Below the pieces are notes generated by a model, which saw nothing but the letters and a program-made list of their open reading frames with translations, had not been told where the DNA came from and searched no databases. Below, piece after piece: positions 10,850-22,880 of a stretch of 64,000 nt of DNA. Each line of letters opens with the position of its first letter. Position 1 is the first letter of the stretch. Position numbers and translations under genes: made by a program. This DNA comes from Ananas comosus (lineage: Eukaryota; Streptophyta; Magnoliopsida; Poales; Bromeliaceae), in contig NC_033631.1 of the NCBI RefSeq assembly GCF_001540865.1, positions 1,281,532 through 1,345,531 of the forward strand, read 5' to 3'.

Positions 10850-13800
10850 CAAATTATAATAAAAATTAGACACCCTCTTTACATTCCCATCCCTCTAACC
10901 GCACGAATGATTAAAAACCTAGTTTTATAGCGGAAAAAAAAAAGCGTTTTTTTTCTCGACTTATATCACCCCTCCCAGTAAAGAATCTACTAAAATCCCG
11001 AGTAAACAACAAAGAAAACAAAGCTCAAACTAAAATTAATCTAACGTGCCCTATACGTCGAAAACATCACGTTTAAACCGAAAAAAAAAAACAAAAAAAA
11101 AAAAACCTCTCGTATCAAACATTACACAAACCTAAATTCTAAACCCCTTAACTTTTCTACTCGGTAATCCATAGTTAAGGACAACGAGTTGATATATACA
11201 AACAAACTATCGACAAAATCACCGCGAAGACTCTTCTTTGTACAAATCCAGGGGAGTTAACGAAGAGAGACGCCGTCTTAATCACTTAATCACCTAGAGA
11301 ATGAAGACCCGAGTTTTAGTGTAAAAAACAGAAGAGTTAATGACGGTTTCGTTTTCGAGCCTGAAAAGACAAATGGTTTACGATGTTGAATTTCGTCTTC
11401 GTTTTGACCCCAGTTTGTACTTAATTGAAAATCTGAAAACCAACCCACCAACCCACCAACCAACCAGTTTTAAAGATTATCAGTATGAAAGGAAGAAAAG
11501 TAAAGACACCTAGGGTTTATTGAGCTCATTGTTCCTGACAAACGCTACCTTTGTTTTTTAGTTTATTAAACCAAAAGTCTTATCTTCGTCTGTCACCTTT
11601 CTCAACACTGTTTACGTGGGAATCTTAAGTGAGGCATAGTACTGTATTAACTACAAAGATACTTTCTTAATGAATACACTAATGTATTTAGCGTGTCAAT
11701 CACTCGTTTAACGTTGCGGCATTCGACCAAACTGTATTAAAATGGAGGTAAAACTCGTAAAATAACACTTAAAGATCAAACGTGACCAAGAGTCTGAGCA
11801 GTTTCGTACAAATAAACGATCAAAGAAAGTGTTCCGAGGAGTCTTCTAGGTAGTCGTTCCAAGTTTTTGTACACCTTTATCGATAGACAGAAAAGAAATA
11901 AGTTGAATAGATGAATCTCAAACTGTGTCAAAGAAGAGAGGTGCAAATAATGAAGGTGTTTGAAGTACGTACCTTTCTCTTGGAGATCTAACCAAAGGAA
12001 ACCGATCAACATACAGTATTTAGTACCAATTCCCGTCACTAAGAACGAAAGATTAACAAGGAGGTTCGTTCGTTCGTGAAGTTTGTACATAACGATACGA
12101 ATAACGCGAAGGCTTTATTGAATAGACTTTGAACAGAACATATACTACTAGATGGATAGAACATCGTGTGTGGATAGTTCTTACCTAAAGAGGTTCTAGG
12201 ACCCAAAAAAAGATATATATGATGCTAAACCAAACAAAAACATTAAAACATAATTCGTCATTTTCCTATTTATATAGATTGAACCAAACAAACATTAACT
12301 TGAAGCTTTTTTACACAAGTCGAAAAAATGCCGTTAGACACGTACCATAGGAGATTGGACTGAAAACGTGTGAAAAAAATCTATAACCGTTACGCAGTAG
12401 GTGCCTCCTAACAGAATAGGCCAACAGATTGTCGTAATTAACACTCAAGAGTCTACAACAAATAAAATTTTAAAAGGGAAATCTAATATATAGATAACAA
12501 AAATAAGTACACCATTCTACTTAAGATCCAGTACTGGTAAGAAAGACGAAGAGAACCAACCCGACGTGGTTTAGACCATTCAAATACAGTCAATGGTTGA
12601 ATGACTTGTTTTCCAGATGAGCTATGAGTATATGTGTCAACCAAAGTTACGACGATAAACGAAAAAAATTTTTTTCCCTCGTATGCGTGACCGAGACGAC
12701 CAACAAAGGATCCACAGAACCGCAAAGCTATGAACATCCTTTCGACCTCATTTTATATAAAGAAGTATAGGAAAGCTTATGATCTTTCATTGTTAAAAAG
12801 ACGAGATTCGTATTGTCTTAGCTTGAAATGTAACAAAAATCTCTTTCACTTAATTGATCCGATAAAAATACTCAATCACGTAGGATATGAAAAGAGAAGT
12901 TAAACACTAAACTATAGGGTTAATACTTTTTAGGTGAAATAAGAAAACCGTAAATTCGTAGATTGATCTGAAAACTACGACCGAAAATCGTAAAAACAAT
13001 TAGCCCTAAGAAAATCAGTTGGTCGAAATAGATGAGGAACTCATCTAGGCCAATCGTACTCACTCTTAGTACAATAAAAAACTTAAAAAAAAAAAAAAAA
13101 GTGACACGACACTAAATACTATAACTATGATAGTTTACCTTGTCTAAAGAGCGTTTACCCGCGTGGTACACTGCTGACACGATAAGAAACCTAAACCCAA
13201 AACCAGTAATACCCTCCCAAAGTTTCTTCTGCCCATACATCTATCTACAAATAGTCAATGATCTTCAAACACAGAAAAGAAAGTATGGGAACAGTGAGAA
13301 CGTATTATGAAAATTATATACAACGAGTGTCCCTTCGACTTCTCAACCGTCTTCATCTTCGTTTTAACCAACTGATTTAACAAGATATCAAAGAATTATA
13401 AAAAAGTAGAATATAGATAGAGACTGATTGACAACAGTTACTAGTCCTACGACTAACCTTCCGACTCTTCCCGCTTCGGTTTTCGTTAAGATTCCAGTCA
13501 ATCTTTCATGTACAATGAGAAAACGAAAACAATAACATTCAAACATTGGGGCTTCGTCTTGTACAACTCGAAAAAAGTGGAATAACGAAAAGTAATGAGA
13601 TTTCAACGGATGTGATACTATAGACCCAAAAGCAATAGGCGATGAAGACATCTCGGCATTGACATAAGTTAAAAGTAGTAGTCCCATTACTACTAGACTT
13701 CTTCGTTGTCTCTAGTAAAGACTGGGTCAAAAAGAGTGGATAGAAAGACTTCCATTTGAGAGCATCTGAACGCCCGGAGACGGTATTATAGAACTAGACT

Positions 13801-14401
13801 TTTTATTTGACAATATGAATCCAAAATAGTATTCTTTCAAGTTTATAAGATGGAAAGATAACAACATCCGTAAAAGGCAATGTAAGAAACCACTTACCCC
13901 ACTATTCTCAGTCCATTCTACAATGTATTTGATCACGTTAAAAACCGTATAATACTATATGAGGTAACTACTTTTTGATATAAATACTACTGAATGGTGG
14001 GAGAGTCGAACGATGTTAACCGAACCGATGACTACTTTTGGGTAAACCTCAGCAAGAACCCCCTTAAAACATACTGGACGTAGAGGACGTAAAGCAAGTA
14101 TAAAGAGAGAGAAAATAAATAAATAAAAAATGAGGAAAATACAAAATCGACTTATTTTGACATAATTACATCTCCAGTTCGTAACACGTGATGTCGTCGA
14201 CAAGACCCCCCCTTCTCGAACCGAAGAGTTTATAGACTCTTCTACCATTCAGACTAAGGGAGTTGTGTGGAGATTTCTTTCTTTACGAATTTAAAATATT
14301 AAATTGTGTCTACTAGAAAACTAAACATCCAGCGCGAGAGGCCACCTCATGAAAAGGATTATAAACCGGAGAGTAGCAAGAATAGGCTTCGTCTTGGGAC
14401 T
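10582..14401. CDS. GDT1-like protein (UPF0016/TMEM165 family), complement-only orientation
   Basis: The product is a predicted membrane Mn2+/Ca2+ cation:proton transporter, probably of the Golgi. The family role comes from yeast Gdt1 and plant GDT1-like proteins. Complementing without reversing gives 12 exons: 10582-10602, 10709-10777, 12382-12441, 12529-12576, 13145-13233, 13332-13368, 13447-13494, 13684-13752, 13869-13913, 14008-14069, 14173-14245 and 14330-14401. They encode 230 residues from ATG to TGA with phases conserved and introns GT-AG. The start is MGLSLVEGFTKSLAM. The first signature, SEIGDKTFF, is in exon 2 and the second, GEWGDKSQ, in exon 9. The acidic linker EELAEVEAKLDADWK lies between the two repeats. 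There is no plastid transit or signal peptide, as in the short GDT1-like 4/5 class. The gene itself looks intact; only its written polarity is impossible. Confidence 0.9.
10798..10848. repeat. GA microsatellite (CT in the true reading)
   Basis: A GAGAGA run of about 50 bases, lying in intron 2 of the complement-read GDT1-like gene. Confidence 0.9.
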
Positions 14402-15173
14402 ACGGGTTGATGAGCGGGAAAGCGTTCTTTTGCAATGTGAACAAAGGAGAGGGTAAGAAGTAAGGTATTGTACCTGATTGTACCCTATTGTTTGGTTCGA
14501 CATAGTGGATGCTAAGAAGAAGGAAAGCCCTTCGTCCTCATCTTTAAGCTTTAAGGCAAAAAGAAAAAAACCGCCGAAGAGATATATCTGAAAGACACGT
14601 GATGAAAATTGTGGGAGTTAGCTAACTCCCTGTAATTGCTATATCGAATATAGCCTTTCTTACACTAAGCTTTACGATATTTCTTCTAGTATAATTACGC
14701 GGTGTACTTAGTAAGAAAGTAAACATAGTAGTAAGAAATTAACACACCGTGGGAAAGTACCCTTACAAAACAACTCAAACACTAACGTGAACAGTAAAGG
14801 CTAGATGACAATTGACCTCTAAGAATGTTGAGTTGCTTCGCCGTCTACTTTGACGTCTTATCATTTTACATTTACACGTTGCTCATCCCCACAAAAAAGT
14901 TCAAAGAAGGACTTTAACACTGTTTCGGATATTTATATTCTTCCCGAAAAAACCGGAAACCGAGGAAGTTAAAAAAAAAAAAATGTTTATCAAGATAGTT
15001 TAAAAATTAACGTTTAAACTGAGATAAGGGTAGTGCGACCGCTGTGTAGTCGCGGTGCGTTCGACCTCCCCACAATTCAATTTGTGCCACTAAGTGGCAC
15101 AAGACACGAATATAGAAAGAATATAAAACAGAATATAAATATATAATATGAAAAAGCATTATATATATATATA
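14402..15173. other. 3' flank of the complement-read GDT1-like gene
   Basis: After the stop codon at 14399-14401 no further exon is seen. A short palindrome, GTGCCACTAAGTGGCAC, lies near 15088-15104. An AT run leads to the single N at 15174, the likely join. Confidence 0.5.
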
Positions 15174-16780
15174 NGATCTTACTCATTAGACTTTGATATG
15201 ATAGTTGAAACTTTACATATAAATTAATTTTTTTTATAATTGAGTTGAGCTTTATATTTAAATTGGGCTGAAAATCAAATGATAAAAGTTTGTATTTATA
15301 TATAAAATTAATTATTTATATATATAAATATAGATTATAAATTATATAAATATAAGATATATGTATTCGAGCTGTTATTTAGCCGAGCACGAGTGAGCTG
15401 ACCCAATATCGTGTTCGCCTTATTTATTAAAAGAGCTAAAAAATTCTGCTCGTGTTCGGCTCGTTCACCAAACGAGCACTTTCATTTGGAGCTCATTTCG
15501 AGTTGAATATAAGCCGACAAGCGAACCGCGAGCTAGATTGCCTCCTCTAGGATCAATAGCATGTACATAAAATAGAAAAACATGCAATAGGACACCTAAA
15601 TCGTTTAAGGCTATAAGTGCAAAAATTGTATTTTAATAGAATACATACAATAATGTTTCAAATGTATATAGGTAGATAATTTCAGTAGCAATTGTTGTAG
15701 ATTTATAAAGGTAAAAATAGAATACGACCCCTCAATTATAAGCCAATTCGTACAGGCCCTTTCACTTTATATATTTTTTTATTGACTTTTCTGAAAATTT
15801 GAATTTTTCTTATTTGTACTATTTTGGTTAATTAAGATATCAGTTTATATTTAATGACTTTATTAACAATTATCTATTAATTTTTTTAGTTTTATTTGCT
15901 AAAATATTAAAGATAATAAATCTAATTAAAGGAATTAGTGCTCATGTTCCGTATTAACAGCAAGTGGAAAAAGGGAAAGAGAATAAGGATAAGACCACAA
16001 AGTTGATAAAAGATCTTGCGGATCTAAATAAACTTTTTTATTAATCAAAACTTTTTTTTTCTATAATTAATATCAAGCCACTTAATAATAAATCAAATTT
16101 ATCCAAATCCTAACAGAAAATTGAAGAAAAAGAGTAAAAAAAAAAAGGGAAGGAAAAAGAAAATAATTATTTTAGTAAAAAAAAAAATTTTGTCGGCGTA
16201 CACTGCAGTCAAAATACAAACTCAAAATTTATTCTATCATAACTCTCTTTCAAAATTACAAGAGGTCGACTATATTTATACTATTCAAAATATAATAGAC
16301 TATATCGATAATATTCAAAATATAATTCTAATCTAAAATACACATAATTTAGGGATCCTTTTTCTATATATATCTAAAAGAACCTAAATCATATTCGTAA
16401 TTTTAGAAATTTATTTTACATGATAATTCTTAAAATGATTAAAATATATTAACAAATAAAATAATTTCAAAAAATAAAAAAAATCTAAACCACTAAATCA
16501 ACTTTAATAAAAAAATTGACTCAAATAAATTATAGGTAACTCGGAAACTCGACATAATTCTTTTTGAGTATGGTTCTACATCACTTATTAATTTCATAAT
16601 TATTGGAGTAACTCCCGTATCTCATCCTCTTATCATTTTGTCAATTTTTTTCTGACTTCTTAGCATCAACTATTTCTATTCAGAATGAAAACGAATGCCC
16701 TTTGACATCACTACTCATTTTCAATTTCAACGGGAGTGAAGCGCAGATCATTTCACTAGTTATTACTATACTGGATAATT

Positions 16781-17120
16781 GGTTAATCCTCCAATACCTC
16801 AAATTGTAAGAATATTGATATAAGTATAACATTAATGTCTTCAAATTTGATAAAAAAAATACTAGATCATATGATATTTAAATGCATCTAAGAATAATGT
16901 TTGCTTGTTATTTTACCATTTCATGAGAAAGAATAGACCAACACTCTTTGTCATATGTTTGGGCTCATCTAGCTTCTGGAAAAGCATGAAGAAACAATGA
17001 ATAAATAGATTTAGACAAAATAACCTAACTATATAATTGTATTTGCAAGATATGCATGCTTAATTAGTTGCGTTATTAAACTTCAGATAAACACTTCAGA
17101 TAAACAGTTCTAGCTTCAAA
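16781..17120 (+). promoter_or_regulatory. Promoter-like module, copy C1
   Basis: GGTTAATCCTCCAATACCTC is followed by CATATGATATTTAAATGCATC, then by GAAAGAATAGACC and the shared AAGCATGAAGAAACAATGA word. It corresponds to the partial module at 26990-27165 in unit D. Confidence 0.4.
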
Positions 17121-20100
17121 TTTTTTACGGTTGTTCCGTGTCCTCCATTCATTTTGTAAATATTTTGAAATTATTTCCTTCCAAAGTTGTGATGCTAAAA
17201 AAATATGATATTTTATTTCTAAATATTTATGGTACTCCTAGAATTTGGAATACTCATATATATATATATATATATATATAATATAATAGGACGGACCAAC
17301 TAACCCAGCTAACATTTTGGACGATGATTAGATGTAAGAGGTTAAGAGAGTTAAATGTTCCAGAGTTAGAGTAGTGCGTTTCACAATACTATAAACATTT
17401 TTTAGATTATTATGTTTAAAGTGTTGATAATTGATTTGAAGGAGATTAAAGAATGAAGGTTATTATCAATCAAGTTATTGTCAATGATGCTGTATCCGAA
17501 TCTACGATCCACACTCATGGTTCTAGAAGTATAAAACCAACTGTGTTTTCAATTTTATAACTGCTTAATCTAACTCGAAATCTGACTTTGGATAGACAGA
17601 GAAAGGTTTAATGATAAAAAGCTTTTTAATATTCCAAAAAAAATTTATATTTTATATTTAGAATGATAACTTTATTATCAATCTATCAAGTCACTTGGTT
17701 GGAAAGTTGTTAGGCTGTTAGGAACTAATATATTTTTATTAATGAACTACGTACCAATGACTCTTATGAAGCACGAAAATAAGAATACTTTCTAACCCGT
17801 TATAATTTAGCATCTCTATTAGTTAGTAATAATAATAATCTACAATGATTCCACTATTTCATGCCTAGGTGGAGGGAGGGGTGAGACTGTGCGGACACGT
17901 GCCCACCCATTATTGGCCCAAATTTTAAGAAACTGTAATCTTTATATCCAGTGCAATGTATGTATTTGATGGACCCTCATTTATTTTATTTCAATACCTC
18001 TTTGTTGAGTTAGTTATTTTTACTAAAATATTAATATTTTTTTAGTATTATTATTTTAAGCCAATTTGCATAAGAAATTTATTAGTTTTGAGTTTTTGCA
18101 AAAGTAAGTCGCTTTTTTGGGTCTTTCAGATTCAGGCTAAATTTTTAAAAAACTGACCAAAATACCTTTATTTTCTTTTCTCTTTCTCTTTTTTTTTTTT
18201 TTTTCTCTCCAAAGAGGGTGGTGAAAGTGGAAGCGGAGGCGGAGGTGTAGGTAGCCCGTTTCGCCTCTGTCCTGTGCGCCCTCGTCCGCACCTGCGTACC
18301 CTCCATCCGCCTTCCTTGCCTCCGACCCTGTCGAGGTCGCGTCTTGACCCTCGTTTTTTTTTCTCTCTTCGACCCTCTTCCACCCCCTCCCTGACTCTTT
18401 ACAACAATAAAGAAGGCAATATTACATTCTCTTCCTCTCCTTTTTTTTTCTCCCACTCTTTTATTTTTTCTTCAAACCCCATCTACTGCTTCCACGACCC
18501 TCCACGATGGTAACGAGAATAGCGTCGCGTGCTCTTTCTCCGCCTTGTGTCCACCTTGTGTTTCCTTGAATTTCTTTTACAGTTATCAACTTAAGTTGAA
18601 TGATAATAATTTTAGTATTTTTTATAAAAAATATAGAGAATTATTAGAGTATTATAAATTTTAACCAAACGAGCCCTAAATAATAACTTTACTTTATAGT
18701 TAGAGAAATAATATTTCTTGTAAAACCACTTATCATGATCAAACAACATTTGTGAACCACGAAACAGCCAAATACGAAGTTATAGGTTCAGAAATAAAAA
18801 AAAAAAATCAACGATTAATTAAGTAGGCCTTTTTTATTTTCTCTCCCCTATTAATTCAATGTTAGTTATGTGACTTTTTTTTTAAAATCCTTATATGAAA
18901 AACTAATATACTTCAAAGAAGCTTCTAGAAAAACGGGATGAAGTCAATTTGGCATTAGAATTTCTAGAAAAAAAATTACAATTCAATCAAGCTGAGCCGA
19001 AAATTTTGTTGAGCTCGGTAACCTTTACAATCGGCGCTATAAATTTTTAAATGATCATAATTTTTCGCTCGAGTATCCGATTTCAGTATGCAATCTCAAT
19101 TCACAAAATGCTTTTCGAGATCTATGTATCGAATGCGAAGCCATTCCGGTCGAGTTTGAGAGCCACATTCAATTGTTTCCGCCTCAGTTCTTTTATTTTA
19201 CTAAAATCATTCGGTTCTTAAAAGTCAAAAGTTGGCTGGTTCTATCTTTAGTAATACTACAAATGACCTTTATTCAAAATGAAATATTATTGAGGGTGTC
19301 TCATGCAATTTTACCCCCGGAACGGAAGCACCTTTTGTCATGCTTCAGTTCACACTTTCTTAATTTCTTTTCTTTTTTTGTTTGGAATTGAGTGATTAAA
19401 GTGATTAACTTCTCAAGATTTTATTAAAATCACCTTCATTTGGTTAAATTTAATAGTTTTGCTTATTGTTTAACAAATAAAATTAGAATAATTAACAGTA
19501 ACCAACAAAGTCATTAAATGTAAAACTTTTGTAAAACTAGAATAATTTAAATAAAAATTTAAAAAATTGAGAGAGTTTTAATGAAAAATTTTAAAATGTG
19601 TAGTTTGAGATTATTTTGAGAGTGTTTTGTGTTTTAGTATATTTTCATCTTTATGATGTATTTAATTATGGGCATTTTCTTTATAATTAATTCGAGAGGA
19701 AGGGAGAAGGGCGAGAGGGCTATTTTATATGATGTTTTATTGAATTACCGAGGAGGTGCTGGAAAAAGTTAAATTATATTTTACCGAAAAAATATAAATT
19801 ATATTCTGTCAAAGAAGCCAGTAAAGTTTAAATTTTACAAAATCATACCTTACATGAGTATAGAATTATTTTATATAATCCTCCAATTTTTAGGTAAAAA
19901 TTTGTAAATTATGAAACGCTGAAAATGATCAAACTTTTTCTTAAAATTACTCTTGTTCTATCGATTTTATGTAGTGTCTGCTGATCATTCTTATTTGACA
20001 TGCCCTTTGTATTAAAAAGTATTAATTGTTTTGTTGGTTTTACTAGTAGGTGAACCAATAAGCAACGTGCCGTTACTCACTCAAAATAGCAATAATCAAC

Positions 20101-20515
20101 TATAACTCAAATAATGATTCTAATAAATTTGAAACTTCAAATAGCAGTGAGGGTGCATAAGTAAAAACTTCTATTTATAACTCATATAGAAATATTTCAT
20201 CTGATCTCAATATTTTTTGAACAGATTTTATTTGTATTATGAACAGGAGTGAAATAGGTTTGGTTAAGCGCAAACTCTATAGATTTTTTTTTTTTTTTTA
20301 ATCTCGAATATATTTTATCTAGTCCGGACAGAATTGTACCAATTACATATTTTTTTTGCCTTGAACAGCTATTTACTTGGTTAATTAGGATAAAATCTAA
20401 AAAGATCTCGGAATCGATTCTATCAACTACCAAATTTTCAATTCCGGTTTTAAACCGGTGCCAACCGGTTTGATGCAATGTTTCCGATATCAATAAGGAG
20501 AAAGCTGACGGTGTG

Positions 20516-20572
20516 TAAGAGAATTTGAAAAGAATAGTGTGGATAAGAGAATTTGAAAAGAATAGTGTGGAA
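20516..20572. repeat. Short tandem duplication, about 28 bp
   Basis: AAGAGAATTTGAAAAGAATA followed by GTGTGGA occurs twice in direct succession. Unit D has a single degenerate copy, so the duplication arose after the C/D split. Confidence 0.85.
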
Positions 20573-20942
20573 GGCCGTGGTTGTAACAAATTCTAGGACG
20601 GCAGAAATGGATAGAGGAGGGGTCGACCAATAGCACGGGGGTGAGGCTTTATTTCATACCGCAAAAAATACATATTATGAAAAAGATAGACCTAACTAGA
20701 TAACCGATTTTTTAAAAAAGAGAATACTAAATCCAAAAAAGAGAATACTAGATCCAAACTGATAAATGTGAGCATGAAATACTATAAACAGGAATTAAAC
20801 TGGTTTGTAAACAAACAAGATTTTTGGTCCGGTTTTGATTCGGTTTGGTTTCTGCAGTTCAGATGAACACCCCTAGTTATAATCTATATGACTAAAATTT
20901 ACTGTATAATATTGTGTGGTCAAACATGAAATTCATAATAAT

Positions 20943-21180
20943 TGGTTAATCCTCCAATATCTTAAACTATAAGCATAATATATTGTAACCTTAATGACTT
21001 TAAATTTTTTGAAAAGAATCATAATGCATATGGTATTTAAAGGCATCAAGTCTCCTCTTTGTACTAATTACTTTACCATCTCACAAGAAAAGCACTCAGC
21101 CAAGAGTGAATGACATTTGTTTATGCTTGTCTAACAGCCAGACAAGCATGAAGAAACAATGAATAAACAGGGTTTAATCA
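20943..21180 (+). promoter_or_regulatory. Promoter-like module, copy C2
   Basis: GGTTAATCCTCCAATATC is followed by CATATGGTATTTAAAGGCATC and CTCACAAGAAAAGCACT. A small perfect hairpin, GCTTGTCT/AGACAAGC, lies near 21126-21150, before GCATGAAGAAACAATGAATAA. The corresponding module in unit D is at 30629. Confidence 0.4.
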
Positions 21181-22224
21181 AACTAATTGAAATCACCTAC
21201 TCTCAAAACATCAAACTTTCATAGTTATTCCTAAAATCTTTTAAGTGATGAATTTTACCTGTTTAAAAATTTTTCGTTATTTATATATCTTTTTCCATCA
21301 AATAATCTTCAATCTACCCCACATTAATTAGCTTCATCCTGATAAGCCTAACACCAGGTTAAAATGGAATGTGAATTTAAAAAGTTGAAACTTTCGAGAG
21401 ATAATTTTAATTACTTAACTATCTTTGAAGATATATTTGAAAAGATAATAATTACTTAACTAATTTTAATAGTAAACTAATATAACTTCACTCTAGGCAG
21501 TATTTTTTTAAAAAAAAATTAAAATTTTAGATCATGAATAGATTTCATTACTTGAAATTTTTAGGATAGTTATGCAGTGATATGCATATTTTATAAGTAA
21601 AAAATAGATAAAATAAGTTTAGTTTGTAATCTATGAGATTTAGGAGTCACGAGGGCCAAAGAGTTTATGACCTAGGAAAATAGAGATTTTACCTTTTTTT
21701 CCTACATTAAAAGAAAAATATATGCTATATGTATGAAAAGCACTATGTAACCTTGGAATTTATGTGATATAAGAGCGACATCAAAATTTAGGATGAATAT
21801 AGAGACACAAGGGCATTTTTATTTAGACAAACTAAAACTAGAAAATCTTGTGTGTGAACTTAGTGGATAACCTTAAAAGCCAATTTTCTTTAACTTAAAG
21901 TACCAACTGATTAGAAAGATGCCAATTGCCTTCGACAGTTCATGAGATGTTTAGTAAGAAGTGAAACCAGACCAAAAAGTTAGTTCGAGATAAGTAATGA
22001 TCTAGGACAATCATGTAGGCTAATAACATAATATATCATTATGACATATTATATATATTTAAGGCATAAAATTTGTACTTTCCTTTCTTACATTTCTGTT
22101 GTAGTAATATTTGTTTTACTTATTGCTATTGTTTTAGCAATATCCCTGTTGGACTAAGTGACTATAGAATGCCCCTTTCGATGGTTGTACGTACTGAAAA
22201 TTTATTTGAAGTTTTCACTATGTG

Positions 22225-22566
22225 TAGGGACTGAGATTTTTTTACAGTGCAACTAAACTCTCTGTTGACGATGTTTATGTGTGTAATTTAATTACATAAG
22301 CACTCGTCAAGTTTTGGGCGAAAACGAGTTAAAACGGAAATTCTACGCGATTTCCAAGTTTCACTTAAAGTGAATAGTAACTCAATTTTCCGGAGAAGCC
22401 GCGGTGAGAAGTTGGCTTCTGGCTCGTACCGGACTCTATTCATAGCAGTCCAATAGCTCGTTTCGACCGGGTCAGCTGTTCTGGAACCAATGGCGCTGAC
22501 GGATTTTGAGTTTGACGCACGGATTTCGAGAAAATCCAAAAATACATGTTTTATATGTATTTTTGT
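22225..22566. repeat. Old repeat fragment shared with unit D
   Basis: This stretch matches 30866-31150 (both contain TGTTGACGAT, AAGTGAATAGTAACTC and GGACTCT in order). It has the look of LTR sequence but no ends. It stops near the single N at 22567. Confidence 0.55.
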
Positions 22567-22567
22567 N

Positions 22568-22879
22568 TATGAAACAGTTTTCAAAAGAATTTTTCGTGGA
22601 TTTCTATTTAAACATTGAATGTAAAACTGTGATGTGAATGGTGAATGTATGAATGTATAGGTATCTTTATATTCATTTGGTTGTGGTTGTTTCCTGGCTA
22701 TACTCTTGTACTTGTGCGACGCCGTGCAAATATAGGGGAGACTCTGTCCGCGTGAGCAGTGGATTCCCTGTATTTGTGACGGATCTGGCATACCCTCGGG
22801 TCAGTTTTAAAAAAAAAAAAAAAAATTCAGACGCTTTTCCGCTTTGTTTTAAACTGAAAAGGGACCCCGGGGCGTGACA
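22568..22879 (+). mobile_element. 3' part of a gypsy LTR, family 2
   Basis: It ends GGGGCGTGACA at 22879. Its last 300 bases match, in inverse orientation, the start of the LTR at 23414 (shared GCAAATATAG, GACTCTGTCCG and GGGACCCCGG-type words). It is truncated on the left near the N at 22567. Confidence 0.6.
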
Positions 22880-22880
22880 C

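Larger units (their letters stand above)
10000..15173. other. Block whose base order is complemented but not reversed
   Basis: Reading left to right and swapping A/T and G/C, without reversing, turns this block into ordinary gene sequence: a CT- and CTT-rich 5' leader (about 10380-10530), 12 GT-AG-bounded exons, a stop codon and a 3' region. Neither printed strand codes for anything recognisable here. The left edge lies between about 9960 and 10180, and the right edge is probably the single N at 15174. Inversion would give reverse complement, so this is best explained as a data or assembly error. Confidence 0.85.
9785..15560. mobile_element. GAGCTCG-rich TIR element with an internal foreign block
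   Basis: The left end (about 9785-9950) and the inverse of the right end (about 15375-15550) share AGCTCG, GAGCCGA and CGAACACGAG-type words, with the normal strand at both ends. Homology of unit B to unit A stops just before and resumes just after, so this is an insertion. The ends are too diverged to fix exact termini or a target duplication. The centre is occupied by the complement-only GDT1-like block, which probably was not part of the element. Confidence 0.55.
7893..16640. repeat. Segmental repeat unit B
   Basis: Second copy of unit A, in direct orientation. It is interrupted at about 9780-15565 by a large insertion bounded by GAGCTCG-rich inverted ends, which in turn contains a complement-only block. 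After the insertion, the homology to unit A resumes at about 15600. Confidence 0.8.
16640..22220. repeat. Segmental repeat unit C
   Basis: Homologous in direct order to unit D. Matched blocks are 16922-17130 with 26990-27165, 18670-21180 with 28288-30860, 21205-21720 with 31160-31640, and 21727-21900 with 34606-34790. Similarity is clearly higher than between A and B. The open frame at 19173-19391 is not conserved in unit D (frame-breaking indels), so it is not a gene. A CT-rich and GC-rich stretch at 18170-18510 is low complexity. Confidence 0.8.

Noticed and set aside
10682..10873. Minus-strand open frame starting MAPPLFPKQR after a CT-rich leader-like stretch
   Set aside because: It is the mirror effect of GDT1-like exon 2 in the complement-only block; the complemented reading gives the conserved protein.
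11776..14503. Several minus-strand open frames of 60-104 codons
   Set aside because: No family resemblance, and they overlap exons and introns of the complement-read GDT1-like gene.
9785..15560. Gene capture (Pack-type element) as the reason for the GDT1-like gene in the TIR element
   Set aside because: Capture would leave the gene on one of the two real strands; it is on neither. It also has all introns and leader sequence, so a wrong assembly fill is the simpler account.
19173..19391. Hydrophobic 72-codon frame in unit C
   Set aside because: The homologous sequence in unit D (about 28880-29080) has frame-breaking indels, so the frame is not conserved.
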